DNA of 64,000 nucleotides from Loxodes magnus. Its lineage: Eukaryota; Ciliophora; Karyorelictea; Loxodida; Loxodidae. Made by a program: the position numbers and the translations under genes. The stretch is from contig CAMPDV010002894.1 in the NCBI GenBank assembly GCA_946699065.1, positions 1 through 64,000 of the forward strand, read 5' to 3'. Below, in pieces: positions 1 through 12,200 of the stretch. Below the pieces are notes generated by a model. It was not told the origin of the DNA. It searched no databases and was given only the letters and a program-made list of their open reading frames with translations. Within the stretch, counting starts at the first letter, position 1; each line of letters begins with the position of its first letter.

Positions 1-288
1 TCTATATGGGATTTCCAAATTATATATAATTTAATATTTCTTTAAAAGTTCCAATTAAATCTAATATATTTTTAACTTATTATTTATTAGGGAAATTATT
101 TAAAATCAGTGATAAATTGAATTTTATATTTGAAAAATTAATTAATTTTGCTCATAATTATTCAAAGATAAATTATAAATTAAAATAATGTCTTGAACTA
201 TCTTGTCATGTAGGAAAAATTTGAAAAGGAATTAAATATTTTTTATTTAATTTCCATTTTAAAGTCTAAAAGAAAAAAAGATAACTTT
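1..288. other. A+T-rich left flank, no gene seen
   Basis: Sequence before the start of the large duplication. It has no counterpart before the second copy, so the duplication breakpoint lies at its right edge. No coding pattern or repeat recognised. Confidence 0.4.
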
Positions 289-889
289 ATTACAATCTCA
301 AGGATAAAACTAAACCTTATTAATATTTAGAACTATTAAATTTAATAATTAACTTAAATTAAAATTTGTAAATAAGCTCTTATATTTTAATTATTTTTTA
401 GTTTTTTAAAATTAAACTAAATTGTTTTAATTTCTAAATGATAAACTCTTAATCTCTTAATATAATCATTTGTATTAAAAATAGTGAATAATATAGTGCT
501 TTTATTATATAAATGTTCAACAATTTTAACTAATATCTTACTTTTATTGTATATTTAGCGTAAAAAGTTGATTGCTTAGTCTTATAAAATATATTTGAAT
601 CAAATTTAATTTAATACTCTCGTAATACCTTTTAATGCTCTTATTAGTCTAAGTATTTATCATCATTTCTTTATTAATTATCATTTTTCTTCTTTTATAT
701 AGACCTGAAATATATGCTTAATTTTTATAGTTTAAGCTATATTTTTTTAGTGCATATATTAATATTTAAAATTTTTAAACAATTAATAATTGAAAAATGA
801 TAATATCATAAGAGGAAAATAAAAAAATTAAAATATTAAATCAGATTTATCAAATTTAGTGAAGTAAAGAAATATTAAAATTAAATAGT
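289..889. other. A+T-rich spacer, no gene seen
   Basis: Shared with copy 2 (45996-47574), where a young CCHC retroposon sits inside it. The empty insertion site here lies near 340-370. No coding pattern seen. Confidence 0.4.
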
Positions 890-1229
890 AATAATGAGAA
901 GTACAAATAGACCTGAAATAACCTAAGAAAAGTATTTAGAAAAATGCTATTTTCTGTGAGAGAATAACAATTAATGAAGATGATGCTAATATAGAAAATA
1001 AATTTAGAAGATAATTTGGAATGATCTGACATAATTTTTCGAAACCTGAGGTGATGAATCTAGAGAAGAAAAATATGCTGAGTCAACCAACTCGAAAAGT
1101 TGAAAGTGAAAGAAGGAATAGACTTCCAATTCTTCAAGAAAATATTGGCTGGATAGGGAGCAGATATCTCTTTAGAAAACAGTCCCCTTCTCTGAACCCT
1201 TTTTAATTTAATTTAATTTAATTTAATTA
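890..1229 (+). mobile_element. Degenerate, 5'-truncated CCHC-ORF retroposon
   Basis: The 3' part of the ORF is recognisable by comparison with the intact element at 46073-47031: a stretch reading like N-R-L-P, then G-W-I-G-S-R-Y-L-F-R-K-Q-S, matches that element's S-W-I-G-S-R-K-L-L-R-K-Q-S. The zinc-knuckle region upstream is decayed (its first two cysteines are visible in copy 2). It ends in a (TTTAA)n-like tail. Present in both copies of the large duplication, so it is older than the duplication. Confidence 0.6.
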
Positions 1230-2312
1230 AATAATAATAATTTTGCTAATTGTAAAATAAAGTTTTGACTTCCCTAGGCTTTCCAAATAGATATCTGTGA
1301 ATAAATTTTGTTTCGTAGTTGTATTACACAATTTTTAAAAAATTAAGGTATTACTTCCATAGAGTATTTGCTTAATTTCTTATTGGTAGTTTCTATTTTA
1401 TAGACGTATCATTCAGCTATTCATAGCTTGTTAAAATTTTTTTAAGTTCTTTGCTTTTGATTAAGTTTGAGTTGCCTTCATTTTTTTCATTATCTTAGTT
1501 AACGATATCTAGATTAACAATGCCAAAAATTTTAATACTTTTTCTTATTTTCTTCTTTGGATAAATCTTTTTTCCAGTATCTTAATTTATTTGGTTATAT
1601 TTATATACATTTTTTCTTAAATTTACTTTTCTTAATGCTGTGTTGAGTAAATCCTTAACTATAATCAATTTTTATCATTATGTGAAATTAATTTAATGCA
1701 TTTCATATAATTAATTTTCTGAAACTAATTTTTGTTTATCAATTGATTTTTAAGAAATAGCAATTCAACGTTTTGGTCTTCTATGCAATTTATTATCTCA
1801 CATATTTTTTCCTTTATTAAAGAAAATCTCTTCATACTATGTAATTTATGTTTTAATTTGTTCAATTTCATTTTAAATAATTTATTATTTTTAGTTTCAG
1901 AATTAGATCATTCAGAAAGACAAAGCATTACTTTCTCCTCTGAAGAAAAACTAGATTCTAGCTTTTCTTTTTTATTTCTCCTTTTTAATTCTTATAGTAA
2001 TGCTCTACACCATTTTAAATCTATTAAAACTAAAAGACTGAATGATATAAAAAATAAATGGTAGGCAAACAATAACTTTTTACTAGCACTACAAGTGAGG
2101 AGTAGAAAACTGAAGGGAATATAGCAAGCTACAACCTAGATCTTGTAGAAAATCATTCAAACCTTCTTAAAAATATCCTACAGCAAACTTGTCACTTCAT
2201 CGGACTGCTGAGAAACCTAGGAAGAAGCAATAATTTTGCCCCTCAGTAATCATTTTAAACTCTTTAATCACCACAGGAAACTGAATTAAAAAATAACTGT
2301 TGCTGAGTTGTA
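1230..2312 (-). pseudogene. Minus-strand coding remnant between two retroposons
   Basis: The minus strand is purine-rich and reads as lysine/glutamate-rich protein in several overlapping open stretches, for example I-N-C-I-E-D-Q-N-V-E-L-L-F-L-K-N-Q and L-L-N-T-A-L-R-K-V-N-L-R-K-N. It lies just beyond the 3' tail of LINE-A, so it belongs to something else: an older LINE piece (endonuclease-to-RT linker style) or a host gene hit by LINE-A. The frame changes at least once. No catalytic motif seen. Confidence 0.35.
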
Positions 2313-5184
2313 GCAGATAATAAATAAATAAATTTGACTATAGAACGCGTAACCCCTTGTTGGTTCGCAGCTCTTTCCATATTCAATATATGTCTGTTTC
2401 TGCAAGTATGCCTTCAGGTAATAGAGATTTTTCTCTTATAAGTTGCATATCTTCCTCATTTTCCTCTAAATTATCTCTTATTCTTTTGTCTTCTAACTAT
2501 CTATGCTTTATTAAATCAATATTGAAAGCTTAATTTATTTTTTCTTATATATCTTACTAATTTTAATTTCTAATTCTTTTCTTGTTAATCAATGCTTTTG
2601 AACATTCATAAAAATTAAAGTTTCCTGCTCTATATTATTTTTCAATTTATTTTTTCATTCAATTTTTTTTTATTTATCCTTTTTCTAATATATCTTTGAT
2701 ATAATCTTTTATTATCAAATCATCTTTTGCTCTTTTTTACTATTTTATATGTTAATAAAAAATTCTAGAATTTAGCCGTTACCTCATATTTATATCAAAT
2801 AATTCCATTCTTATCTTTTACTCTTATTGCTCTTAGATTTCAAATACAAATTTATCTTCCTTCTTTTTATTCTGAACATTTTTCTATGATATGCCCTTTC
2901 ACTTTCTCTTGCATTAATTACAGATAGGGCATTGACTTGTCACAACTAGGTGTCTTTCTTTTCTATTTTTATTGTATCTCAGGTAGTTTGGACGATCCCG
3001 TCACATATTTATCAAATCATGTTCTATACTGTAATGTTGCTATCATTTATTCCATTCTTTCTCTATCTTCTACGTATACTCTATATTCTCAAATTGCACG
3101 ATCAATATTTTTCTTCTCTTTTTTATTAATTATTACCATCATCTATAAACATATCTTTGTCTTCAATTCTTAATTCTAATTTTATTCCCGTGCTATATTA
3201 TTCAAATATAAAGTTCTCTTCCTTACTTAGGTCGAACATTAATCCATCAACTGTTTTTCCTTAATTACCTATTAATTTGCCTCTTTAATCTCAACGTTTT
3301 CTGTCATAGGTAGTGTTTAAATTTCAGAAAATACAGTTCATGTTCTAACATCTCATTTTGCACTTAAAAAAGAACATTCATGATTGATCGTAAAGATCAT
3401 CTCTATATTATTTATAAATGCTTCATCATTTATTTTCTACGAATTAGTCGCAATATGGGATCACTTCTGTCCCATAACCAAAAACTGAGCTTACAAAGGT
3501 TTTTATCATTATTCCGGCATTATATGGTGTTAATCCCCTTATTCATTGTTATTTTTTCCCAGTATTTAAGTTTGCATCTTTTATGCTGTTTTCTAGTCTA
3601 TTCTTCATGTATTTTTCAAAACTGAAGTTCTCTTCTATTATATGACCTAGGTACTAAAGATCGTTACTCTTTTCGATCCGTAAATTTTCCCACTTTGATG
3701 GTATTTCCAATATTTTCTCAGTTACTATTTTCTGCTGCTTTTCGTATAATTAATTTTGTTATATCTGCAATTTCCAATTTGTACTTTTCTGCCCATTAGG
3801 TTAAATTTTTCGATTATTTCCTCTAATTGTTCCCATTCACTTATTAAGGCTTGGGTATTCTGCGTATGCAAAACATCCTGCATATATTTCATATGTTCAT
3901 CCCTCTTCATTTTTTAGTTTATAGTAATTCCTAGCTTTTAATCTTCCAAGTTATGGAGAAGTCTTGTTATTATCAAGTTAAAATAGCCTTCGCGACGTTA
4001 TGCCTCCTGTTTAATTCTTTATTTGTCGAGAATGATTTCGCTATTTAATCAATGATTTTCAGTTTAATTTCTTCTCATAGTAGAAGTTTTCTAGAAGTTT
4101 AATTATCTATTCTGGTAATTTTTAGATCAATTAGGATTTATCATATATCTTTTCTTTTGTACTGTTTCATAAGCTTTCTTAATATCAACAATATTTACAA
4201 AAACATCTTTTTAGTTCCGCATCAATGATTTCAATACTGTTCTTAGATTGAAGGATTTATAGTGCGCATGGTTTACCTTTTTGAAATCATATTAATATTC
4301 ATTTTTATCATTATTTATCTTCCTTTTTTTGTATTATAATACTATGTATTTATTATTTCATCTCCTAAGGTATTATAAATCATCTTAGCTATCCTTTTGT
4401 AGTTACTTCTATTTAATTTTTTCCCACCTTTTTAAAATTATTCATACTTATATTTCATCATATCCTGCTAATTTTAATTTGCCAATTAGTTAATACTTTC
4501 TCAAATTTCATATTCGTTTACCACTTTTTGTCTTTTGTTTAAAAATTTAGTTTGGTAACGTATTATCGCCATATTCATATAACTACTATCATTCATCGCT
4601 GAAAATCTTAACATCTAATTTTGATAAGGTTACTAGCTAATTATTTTTTCTATTAAGCAGTGTTTTTAGTTTCTTCCACATTTCTGTCAGGTTTCCTTTG
4701 ATTAAATTTTTCATAAATAGGTTAAGTTAGTTTCTTTTATCTTTTTTTCTTGATTAAATGTATTCTTGTCTTACTCTTTGGCAATCTCTATATTTCTCGT
4801 TTTATTGATTTTTATTAATTTCTTTATTGTTCTTTATCCTTTATTTTAATTGTTTGCTGCATTTTCTGAATATTTTATTAAATTATTTTGTTGTTTCTGA
4901 GTAATTATATATCTTAAAGTTTTATGCTTTACTGTTCCACAAGTCATTTAAACTCTTTCTTGAATCTTTTTTAATCATTTATATAAATATTAATAGGTTA
5001 TTATATTCTCATCCATATTTTTTAACTTTGCTGAATATTAGTGTTCTTATATAGCAGCTTTCTTTATTTAAGAATAGCTTTATGAAATTATAAACGTGCA
5101 ATATTTTTATAATATTTTCAGGATTAAGAAATTAAATTAAAATTTTATTTTTTAATTAAAAATCTTAGTTTGCTAATTTCTACA
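2313..5184 (-). mobile_element. LINE-A: 5'-truncated non-LTR retrotransposon (RT ORF), broken
   Basis: Read on the minus strand with TAA/TAG as Gln. RT motifs in order: F-V-N-I-V-D-I-K-K-A-Y-E-T-V near 4208-4157 (palm motif A), G-G-I-T-S-P-R-L-F-N-L-I near 4008-3960, then F-A-Y-A-E near 3870-3850 where the F-A-D-D catalytic box should be, so the catalytic aspartates look lost. Near 2940-2890 follows a C-P-I-C-N-N-A-R-E-S-E zinc-binding segment typical of LINE ORF2 C-termini. No endonuclease domain is visible, so it is 5'-truncated. Several one-base frame changes are evident. The 3' end is the conserved tail at 2317-2378. Identical arrangement in copy 2. Confidence 0.8.
2317..2378 (-). repeat. 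LINE-A 3' tail with (TTTA)n
   Basis: On the minus strand: GAGCTGCGAACCAACAAGG, then GTTACGCGTTCTATAG, then repeats of ATTT. The same module, with variations, ends the pieces at 5186-5255 and 8130-8190, so it is a shared 3' terminus recognised by one LINE machinery. Confidence 0.7.
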
Positions 5185-5530
5185 TAATAAATAAATAAAT
5201 AAATTCAATTATAGAGCGCGTAACATATCAACGGTGCGCAGCTCTTTAATAAAGATTTTTAAAGTTAGAAAAATTTCTACTTGGAAGATCTTCTAGAGCT
5301 TTTCTCCCTTGAAAATTCTGTCTTTTAATAGGGCATGGTTGGAATGATGTCCCAATAGATTTAATCGTCTGGCATCTTTCATCAAACGTTACTCAATTGC
5401 CTCCAGTTCTTTCTTGCTTGGTTCCTGCAAGATTCTTGCTCAGTTTGTCGTTCCTGAAGTATTTACTGGTACTCGAGTTAAGTTAATCTCAGTTGTAGAA
5501 TTGCTTCTCCCTATTTAGAATATATATAAT
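5185..5530 (-). mobile_element. Short 3' fragment of a LINE-A-type element
   Basis: The 3' tail module (5186-5255, minus: GAGCTGCGCACC, then TACGCGCTCTATAATT and (TTTA)n) is preceded on the minus strand by a coding piece at about 5510-5270 containing K-E-L-E-A-I-E-Q-R-L-M-K-D-A-R-R-L and L-L-G-H-H-S-N-H-A-L-L-K-D-R. This is probably the C-terminal end of an element ORF. It sits directly upstream of LINE-A in the same orientation, so LINE-A lies just beyond its tail. Confidence 0.5.
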
Positions 5531-7680
5531 AAAATATGTTCTTGCTATTTAAATTTATCTAAAATGATAAATCTTAAATTAAAATGTCATAACCTAATAA
5601 AAAACTTATCTTAGGATTTATTATTCCAATAAGAGGCAAAATTTAATAATTTAACTAATTGCTTTATTTTTAATTTATTTTATTTAAATTAACTTACTTT
5701 CTTATAACTTTAAGAATTTAAATTAAAGAATAGAGAATAAACTAGGTTAATCATCTAAAAAATATAAAGCATTTTAATTATAAAAATTAATAGATGCATT
5801 TTTCTCTTACTTTTATAGTTTATTTAAGAAAAATGAAAACAATTTTATAGCTTTATAGTAATTTTTATTTAGTTTAAATTAAAGAAAACCCTGTGATATA
5901 TAAATAACTAAGATAATAAAAATAAGTTTGCTCTAATATTTATTTAAGCTTAAAGTTCTTATATTTTGAAATTATTAATGAATAAATAGAAAATATTATT
6001 AATATTATTAAGTTTTTAGATATATAATAATGAGCTAGTTGCAAGAGTATTTAAAAGTTGTATACACTAATAGCTTTTCCTAATTTTTTATAAATTGCTT
6101 CTAATAAATAAATTAATAAATTAATTATTATATAAAAATCTAAATATCACATACATTATACCATTAAGCTAGTAACTAGAAGTATATAGAGTACTTAGTA
6201 TTTATTAAAAACTAAGAAATGAAGGATCATTATAAATAAAGTTTTATATAATTGATTTTAAAATCAATTTACGTAAAATATAAAAAGCTATTTAACAAAA
6301 TTATGAAATGATTGTGCTTCAAAAATAAAAAATTTGTTTTCCTAAGAGAATTTATTAAGAAACTAAATAATAATCTACAATATTATATTAATAATTAAAA
6401 TACTTTTTATAAGTAACTTTATCCTCTTAATAAAATATAGAATCTTTTTATTAAAAAAAATTAAATAAATAAACTAAGATTTTAGTATTATACTTTTAAT
6501 TTTATTTGAACTATTTAAATGAAAACAAGGAAAAAGAAATTTATTAATTAAAAACGAAAAAAACTGAGCTTCTAGATTCTAAAAAAATAATTTGCTGATA
6601 TAAACTTATGTCCAATATACAGAATCTATTATTTAATTAAGTTTAATTTATCCATCGATTTATCTTTTAAGTTTCTATTTATTTGAACAATTATTTAAAA
6701 ATAAGATAATCTAAATTTATTAAATTATTATAAATAACCTTAATATCCTTTACTTTTTAGATTAGTTTCGTTAGTTATAATTAGAATTTGTTAACTAACT
6801 AGATGAAAATAATAATTGTATTAGTCTTATAAAGAAGCTTAATAATTTATTTTAATTATAAATAGTTTAAAACTCTTAGAATTATTAATTTGATGATATT
6901 TAAAAACTTTAACTAAAGATTTATAAATGTTAATTAAGATTAAGATTTATCTTAGTTAATTTAAACGTAAGAATTTTCACTAATATATATTAAAGTTTTT
7001 TTAACTTTTATTATTAAGTAAATAAAATTTAGATTTTTTAATATTCTTAAGATTAAACTAATAGCGTATTGCTAAATCTTAATTTGTACTGATTATAACT
7101 TATATGATTCGTTATGCTTTTATTTATATAGATTACCTCTCTTTTTATACAACTAGCTATTTTTATTTTTTTGCAAGATTTATTTCTAGAAATTTGACTA
7201 ATAAATTATTTTTTGGGATTTTTCAATTTAAATTTATCTAATAAAATATAGATAGTTCTCATCTAACTCTTGCATAGGTATAAACTGATTTTAAATTAAA
7301 TCAAAGATATAGCAAAATATCTCTATTATAAATAAATAAACTTCTATATTTTAACTTATAGTTAAAATTAATAAAGCTTAAGGATACTTTGTTTATTAAT
7401 AGTTATATAGCAATATAATTTAGAACTAATAAAAGGAGATAAAGAGGAAATTTATTAAGTTAAATTAATATTAAAACAAAAGATAAAAATAAGCAAAAAT
7501 TATCTACATTTTTAATATTTAGAACCTAATTAAACAAATTAAAGCATTTTTATAAATTTTGGTAGGCAAAAAAAAACTATTTAGATAGATAGTTATAAAT
7601 CCTAATGTTTAGCATTTTTGTATAACTAGAGATGTTAACTCATAATTATAATTATTTAATATTATATTTTTTTTTAAAAA
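5531..7680. other. Extremely A+T-rich spacer, no gene seen
   Basis: About 2.1 kb with very few G or C. No reading frame with convincing protein composition on either strand. Nearly identical in copy 2 (52180-55197), apart from a retroposon inserted there at 54088-54931. The empty site here is near 7411-7426. Confidence 0.45.
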
Positions 7681-8190
7681 CCGCCATAGTTGTTCGAAGA
7701 TGAACAACAAGGTCATCTTCATCTGAGATTGGGGAAGCTAAGTACCCATAATCGACTTTATGTCTTCCTCTGCTTTGGTTTGGCCTCAAGACATAAGATT
7801 CTTAGACCTTCGACACTGGCTTGGCTTAATTTATTTTTAATTCTGGAATGAAAAAGAAATAATATTGCGAGCTTCATCAGAGGTGGGGAATTTAAGTACC
7901 CATAATTGACACATGTCGTCCTCTGCTTTGGTGATGCAATGAGACACAATCCTGCCATGTCCTTGGACCTCCAACAAGTATTAAAGATTACGAGTATTCT
8001 AAAATTATATCAGTATTGAACATTTTTATCAGTACTGAATAATTATACCAGTATTGAACAAGGTTTATCAGTATCTGATAATTTTATCAGTAAGAAACAT
8101 TCTTGTCAGTATGAAACATTTTTTTTTAAAAGAGTTGCACACCAACGAGAGTGCTACGCGCTCTATAATAAAATTTATTTATTTGTTTAT
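7681..8190 (+). mobile_element. SINE-like element with LINE-A tail
   Basis: A GC-richer block of about 510 bp. It starts with a perfect hairpin (GTTGTTC-loop-GAACAAC). Then come two diverged copies of a unit of about 90 bp (about 7720-7806 and 7878-7972) sharing AAGTACCCATAATYGAC and TCCTCTGCTTTGG, an array of short repeats, and the LINE-A tail (GAGTTGCACACCAACGAGAG, TACGCGCTCTATAATA, (TTTA)n). No protein is encoded convincingly. No clear Pol III box or target duplication found. Probably a non-autonomous element using LINE-A enzymes. Confidence 0.6.
8008..8120 (+). repeat. Short tandem array, unit about 16-20 bp
   Basis: Six or seven variants of TATCAGTATTGAACATTTT inside the SINE-like element, drifting in sequence and spacing. 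Same array at 55529-55637. Confidence 0.7.
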
Positions 8191-11100
8191 ATAAAATATA
8201 AATTCCTAAGTTATAAATAAACTAAAATAGTAATTTATTTAAATATTGTTAATATTAAAATAATTTTATGTAAATCAGTCTTTAGGATTCTTAAGGATAT
8301 CAATAGTTTAGTTTAAAATCAGAGCAAGTTTATTATATGCAAATGAAATTATAACTATAAATAATTACCTTAATTAAGAATTAAATAAATATAAGATAAA
8401 ACTAATAAAAATATAAATAAGACTAACAAGAGCTTTATTAAATAGAAATTACTAATACAAATAAAAAATTCTCAATATTTTACCAAAGCTTGAAGAATTA
8501 AATACATTTAGAAGAAAATTTAAATTAAATAACTAAAAGAAAAAAATTTAAAGCCAATAGCATAATATTTTACATATCTATCAGAAGTAAATTTTGCAAA
8601 CGGACCTTAATATTTGTTGATTAAAAATTGTAAAAGAACCACCAAAATGGTAAATGTTTTAATTAAAAATACGAAAAATGTATAAAATAAAAAGTGATAT
8701 TGTTCAAAAAGCAGGTATGCATTTTACATGCACTGAAAATAAAAAAAATCCAATGATTTAAAGCGATAATTTAAATAATGTTCTTTAATCATTTTAAAAA
8801 TATACAAGTATTATAACTTATATAAATATATTTTTCTTTTTAATATAAGTAGCTTGAAATATTTTTTTATCTAAAGTAGGCTCTAAAAGACCTGATTTTA
8901 TCAAAGAATAAATTAAAAATATTGGGATTTGCAAATAATAAAAATATTAAAAAAATAGACTTATTTTTCTAATTAAACTGATGTTTGAGAATTATTAACA
9001 AAATAAGTTTATCAGCCAACCTTTGAAATGAGGATAAGAGTAAAGGTTATTTTGGTTTAGAATCTATTTCATAATTGAAATAATAAAAATAAGTTATAAG
9101 CAATTAATTTAAATTTGATCCCTTTAAAGCTCTTTTAATTTGTAAAATAAATTTTGTATTTATTGATTAATAATTTAATAATAGGTTTAGGTAAAATAAT
9201 TGGATTGATTATGATGCTTTATACTTGTTATTATTATATAAAAGGTAAACATAATTTCTAAGGCTTACACTGTTTATATTATTATATGAAAGTATGAGAA
9301 TTAATTTATCTTAATAGTGTGTCTTTTAAAAAATAAAAGCTTATTATTCTTTATAATAAAGTTAAATAATATTTATCTAGAAATTTCTCTAAAAGAATAA
9401 TTTGAGTTTAGTAATTTGAAGTATATTTTTTAGAGGATGGGATATGCAATTAGATTATTGATTTATATAGCTTAATGAATATTAGAAATAATATCTAACT
9501 AAACTTAGTAACTAAGAAATTACTTTCATTAAAGTTAAAATTTTAAATTAATAAATTAATATATTTAGCTATTTTATCTGAATAACTTAATTTAAGCTAT
9601 TTGAATCAAAAGTAGCTATGTAATTATAAATAAATAGCATAATTAAATGAGTGGCTTCTTTATTATTTTCTATTTAATTGAAATGATGCATAGGATAATA
9701 ATAGAGTTGATGAAAAGAAATAAATTTTGAAGATTTGAATAATTAAATTTATAAATTAAAAATACATATAGTGCTAGCTAGTTTTTCATAAGCAAAGTTT
9801 AAGTTACTAAATAGCTTTATATTATATTTCCTTAATTATAAACTTTTTAATTTATTTCTAGATAAATAATTACATTTATTTAATCTCAATCATTACAGAT
9901 GCTAGTTACTTAGCATTTTAAATAGATAAAATAAGATAATATTTAGAAGCTAATAAATACACTTAACGGTAAGGTTTTAAAAAATAATTAGAAGATAGGA
10001 ATTAATTAAAAAGATAAAAACTAGGATATAAAATTAAAATATTAGAAAATTAAATAAATTTAGAATATCTAAACTATTACTTTACCTATAAAAGCTATGC
10101 AAGTGATATCCATAAATATATTCCTTATGCTTAAAGTTATCTAAAAGTTGTAAACATTTTAAAATTAATTAAAAGCTGTCAAGAAATATAATAGCTGTAA
10201 ATGTATTTTAAATTAAAATAAAAAAAGCTTTAATCATTATTTTAAAATAATCAATTCTTAAAGATTATATCATTTTAACTTTTAGTTCCTTCTTAATTAT
10301 TATAAAAATACAAAATTAGTCAATAATGCAGGCTATAAATAATTCAAAATCAAATATTCAACTTTATCAAAACCAATGCACTAAAAGAAAAAACTCCTGC
10401 AAAACTTTCAAAGGATTCTAGATGTAAAATATAATAATTAAATAGCAAAAAAGTTATTTCGCTTCTGCTTTTATTTCATGTTATAGAATATTATTTTAAT
10501 ATTTTGTTATTTTAAACCTCTTTTAAGGATTTGAAAGTCTTGGTCTACTCATATAGCTATGGAATGTTTTTTAACTAGTTCTTTAAATATTTTAAAATAA
10601 CTTCAAAAAGATTCATAATAAAAGCATAAAACTACAATATTTATCTTCTGACTGCTAATTAAGCTAGATAAAGATAAGAAGCATTAGCAATTTAAAATTT
10701 AATAAGTTTCTTTACAAATATAGAATAAAGGATTTATCATATACTTTTCCTAGTTGATAAATAATAGTAGCTTATATTAATAATTAGAAATTTTCCTCAT
10801 TTGTAAGCTAATTTAAAATAGAGACATTCTATTAATTATTACCTTCAAATAATTTTAACTTTATCTCTTTTAGGTAAGTTTTAAGGAAGAAAGTAAGATA
10901 AATTTATCTTAACTATGACTTAAAGTGATTTGTAAATATCTGAATTATCGGCTTCTTAGAATTAAAATTTTGTAAATAATACATTTTCATATAAGAGAAT
11001 GGTTTACATTTATCCTTAATATAGATTAATAAATGGGAAATATAGCTTTAATTAAACTATAAAGCCTTTATGATTGATAGTTATATGGTTTATATTAATG

Positions 11101-12200
11101 ATATAATTAATGAATAGGATTAAATAATTAATTAGCTTATATATTTGATGTTTAATTATTATTAACTTAATATTATATCTCATACAAATTATTATTATTT
11201 CATTCTAATTCATCTAAAGTCTTCATCTATACTTTATTATATGCTTAGATTTATTACCTTTTAAAGGCAGGTAAAAAACTAATTGTTGAGAACTAAATAG
11301 AAAATTAGGGTGATTTAATTAATGTAAAATAGATAATTTCCAAAATTATTGTTCTTTAAATTCTAATAATTGTACTGCTTTGCGAAGATTTAAATTTGGC
11401 TTATATTTGATATATAAAATAGATAATTGACTAAGTTTTATACCTCTAGCACACATATAAGAGCACTAATAATAAAAAAGTATGTAGCATCTACTAAAAT
11501 ATAAAAATAATCCTATAATTGTATTTTTTTAGTTTCCCATCTATTTATGATGCTTATATTTTTTAATTAAAATAATCATATCCCTTAGTTCAAAGTCCTG
11601 CTTAAAGTAAAAGTTCAAAATTAAGACTAAACTTTATCTAATGAATTTCTAAATTTATTTTATCTTTATAAGTCTATTATAAAGAGAGAGAAAGTATTTA
11701 GCATATCCTATTTATTATATAGGCATTTTCTTATGATTAATAATTTCTAAAAAGTAGCATTAGCTATTAAATTAATAGTTAAACAGTAAATACTTATAAA
11801 TCTAAAATTATAAAGGTTATTTTGCTTGTTGATATCTACAAATATTTATTAATTTAGAGCTGGCTAATTTAAGCATACCAAATATTAATTATTTATAAAA
11901 TAGTCAAAGAAGCTAAATAATAAAAGCTACTAAAATTACACCTAGCCTTAGTTTATATTAGCTAAACTAGTTAGTTCAAATTTAATTAGTTATAACAGAA
12001 ATAAAGAGAGTTCATTGTTAGTTATATCCTTATCTTAAATAAATGTATGTTTATTCCTTATTAAATAGAAAATTGTATATTTGTACAATATTAAACCTGC
12101 TAAGTTAAAATAAGTGTTAGTTCTATAGCTTCTTTATTTGTATTAATATAGCAAGCTGTATTTAATTTAATTTTAATTGCTTTAATTTATAATAAAAGGA
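8191..12200. other. A+T-rich spacer upstream of the surface-protein gene
   Basis: 4 kb with no convincing coding frame, RNA gene or element. It is nearly identical to 55706-59730 in copy 2. The last stretch before the ATG must hold the promoter, but no motif can be singled out. Confidence 0.4.

Noticed and set aside
1783-2064. Plus-strand 93-codon frame, repeated at 48461-48742
   Set aside because: T-rich, hydrophobic translation opposite a purine-rich minus strand that reads as better protein; treated as a shadow, though the plus frame stays open longer in copy 2.
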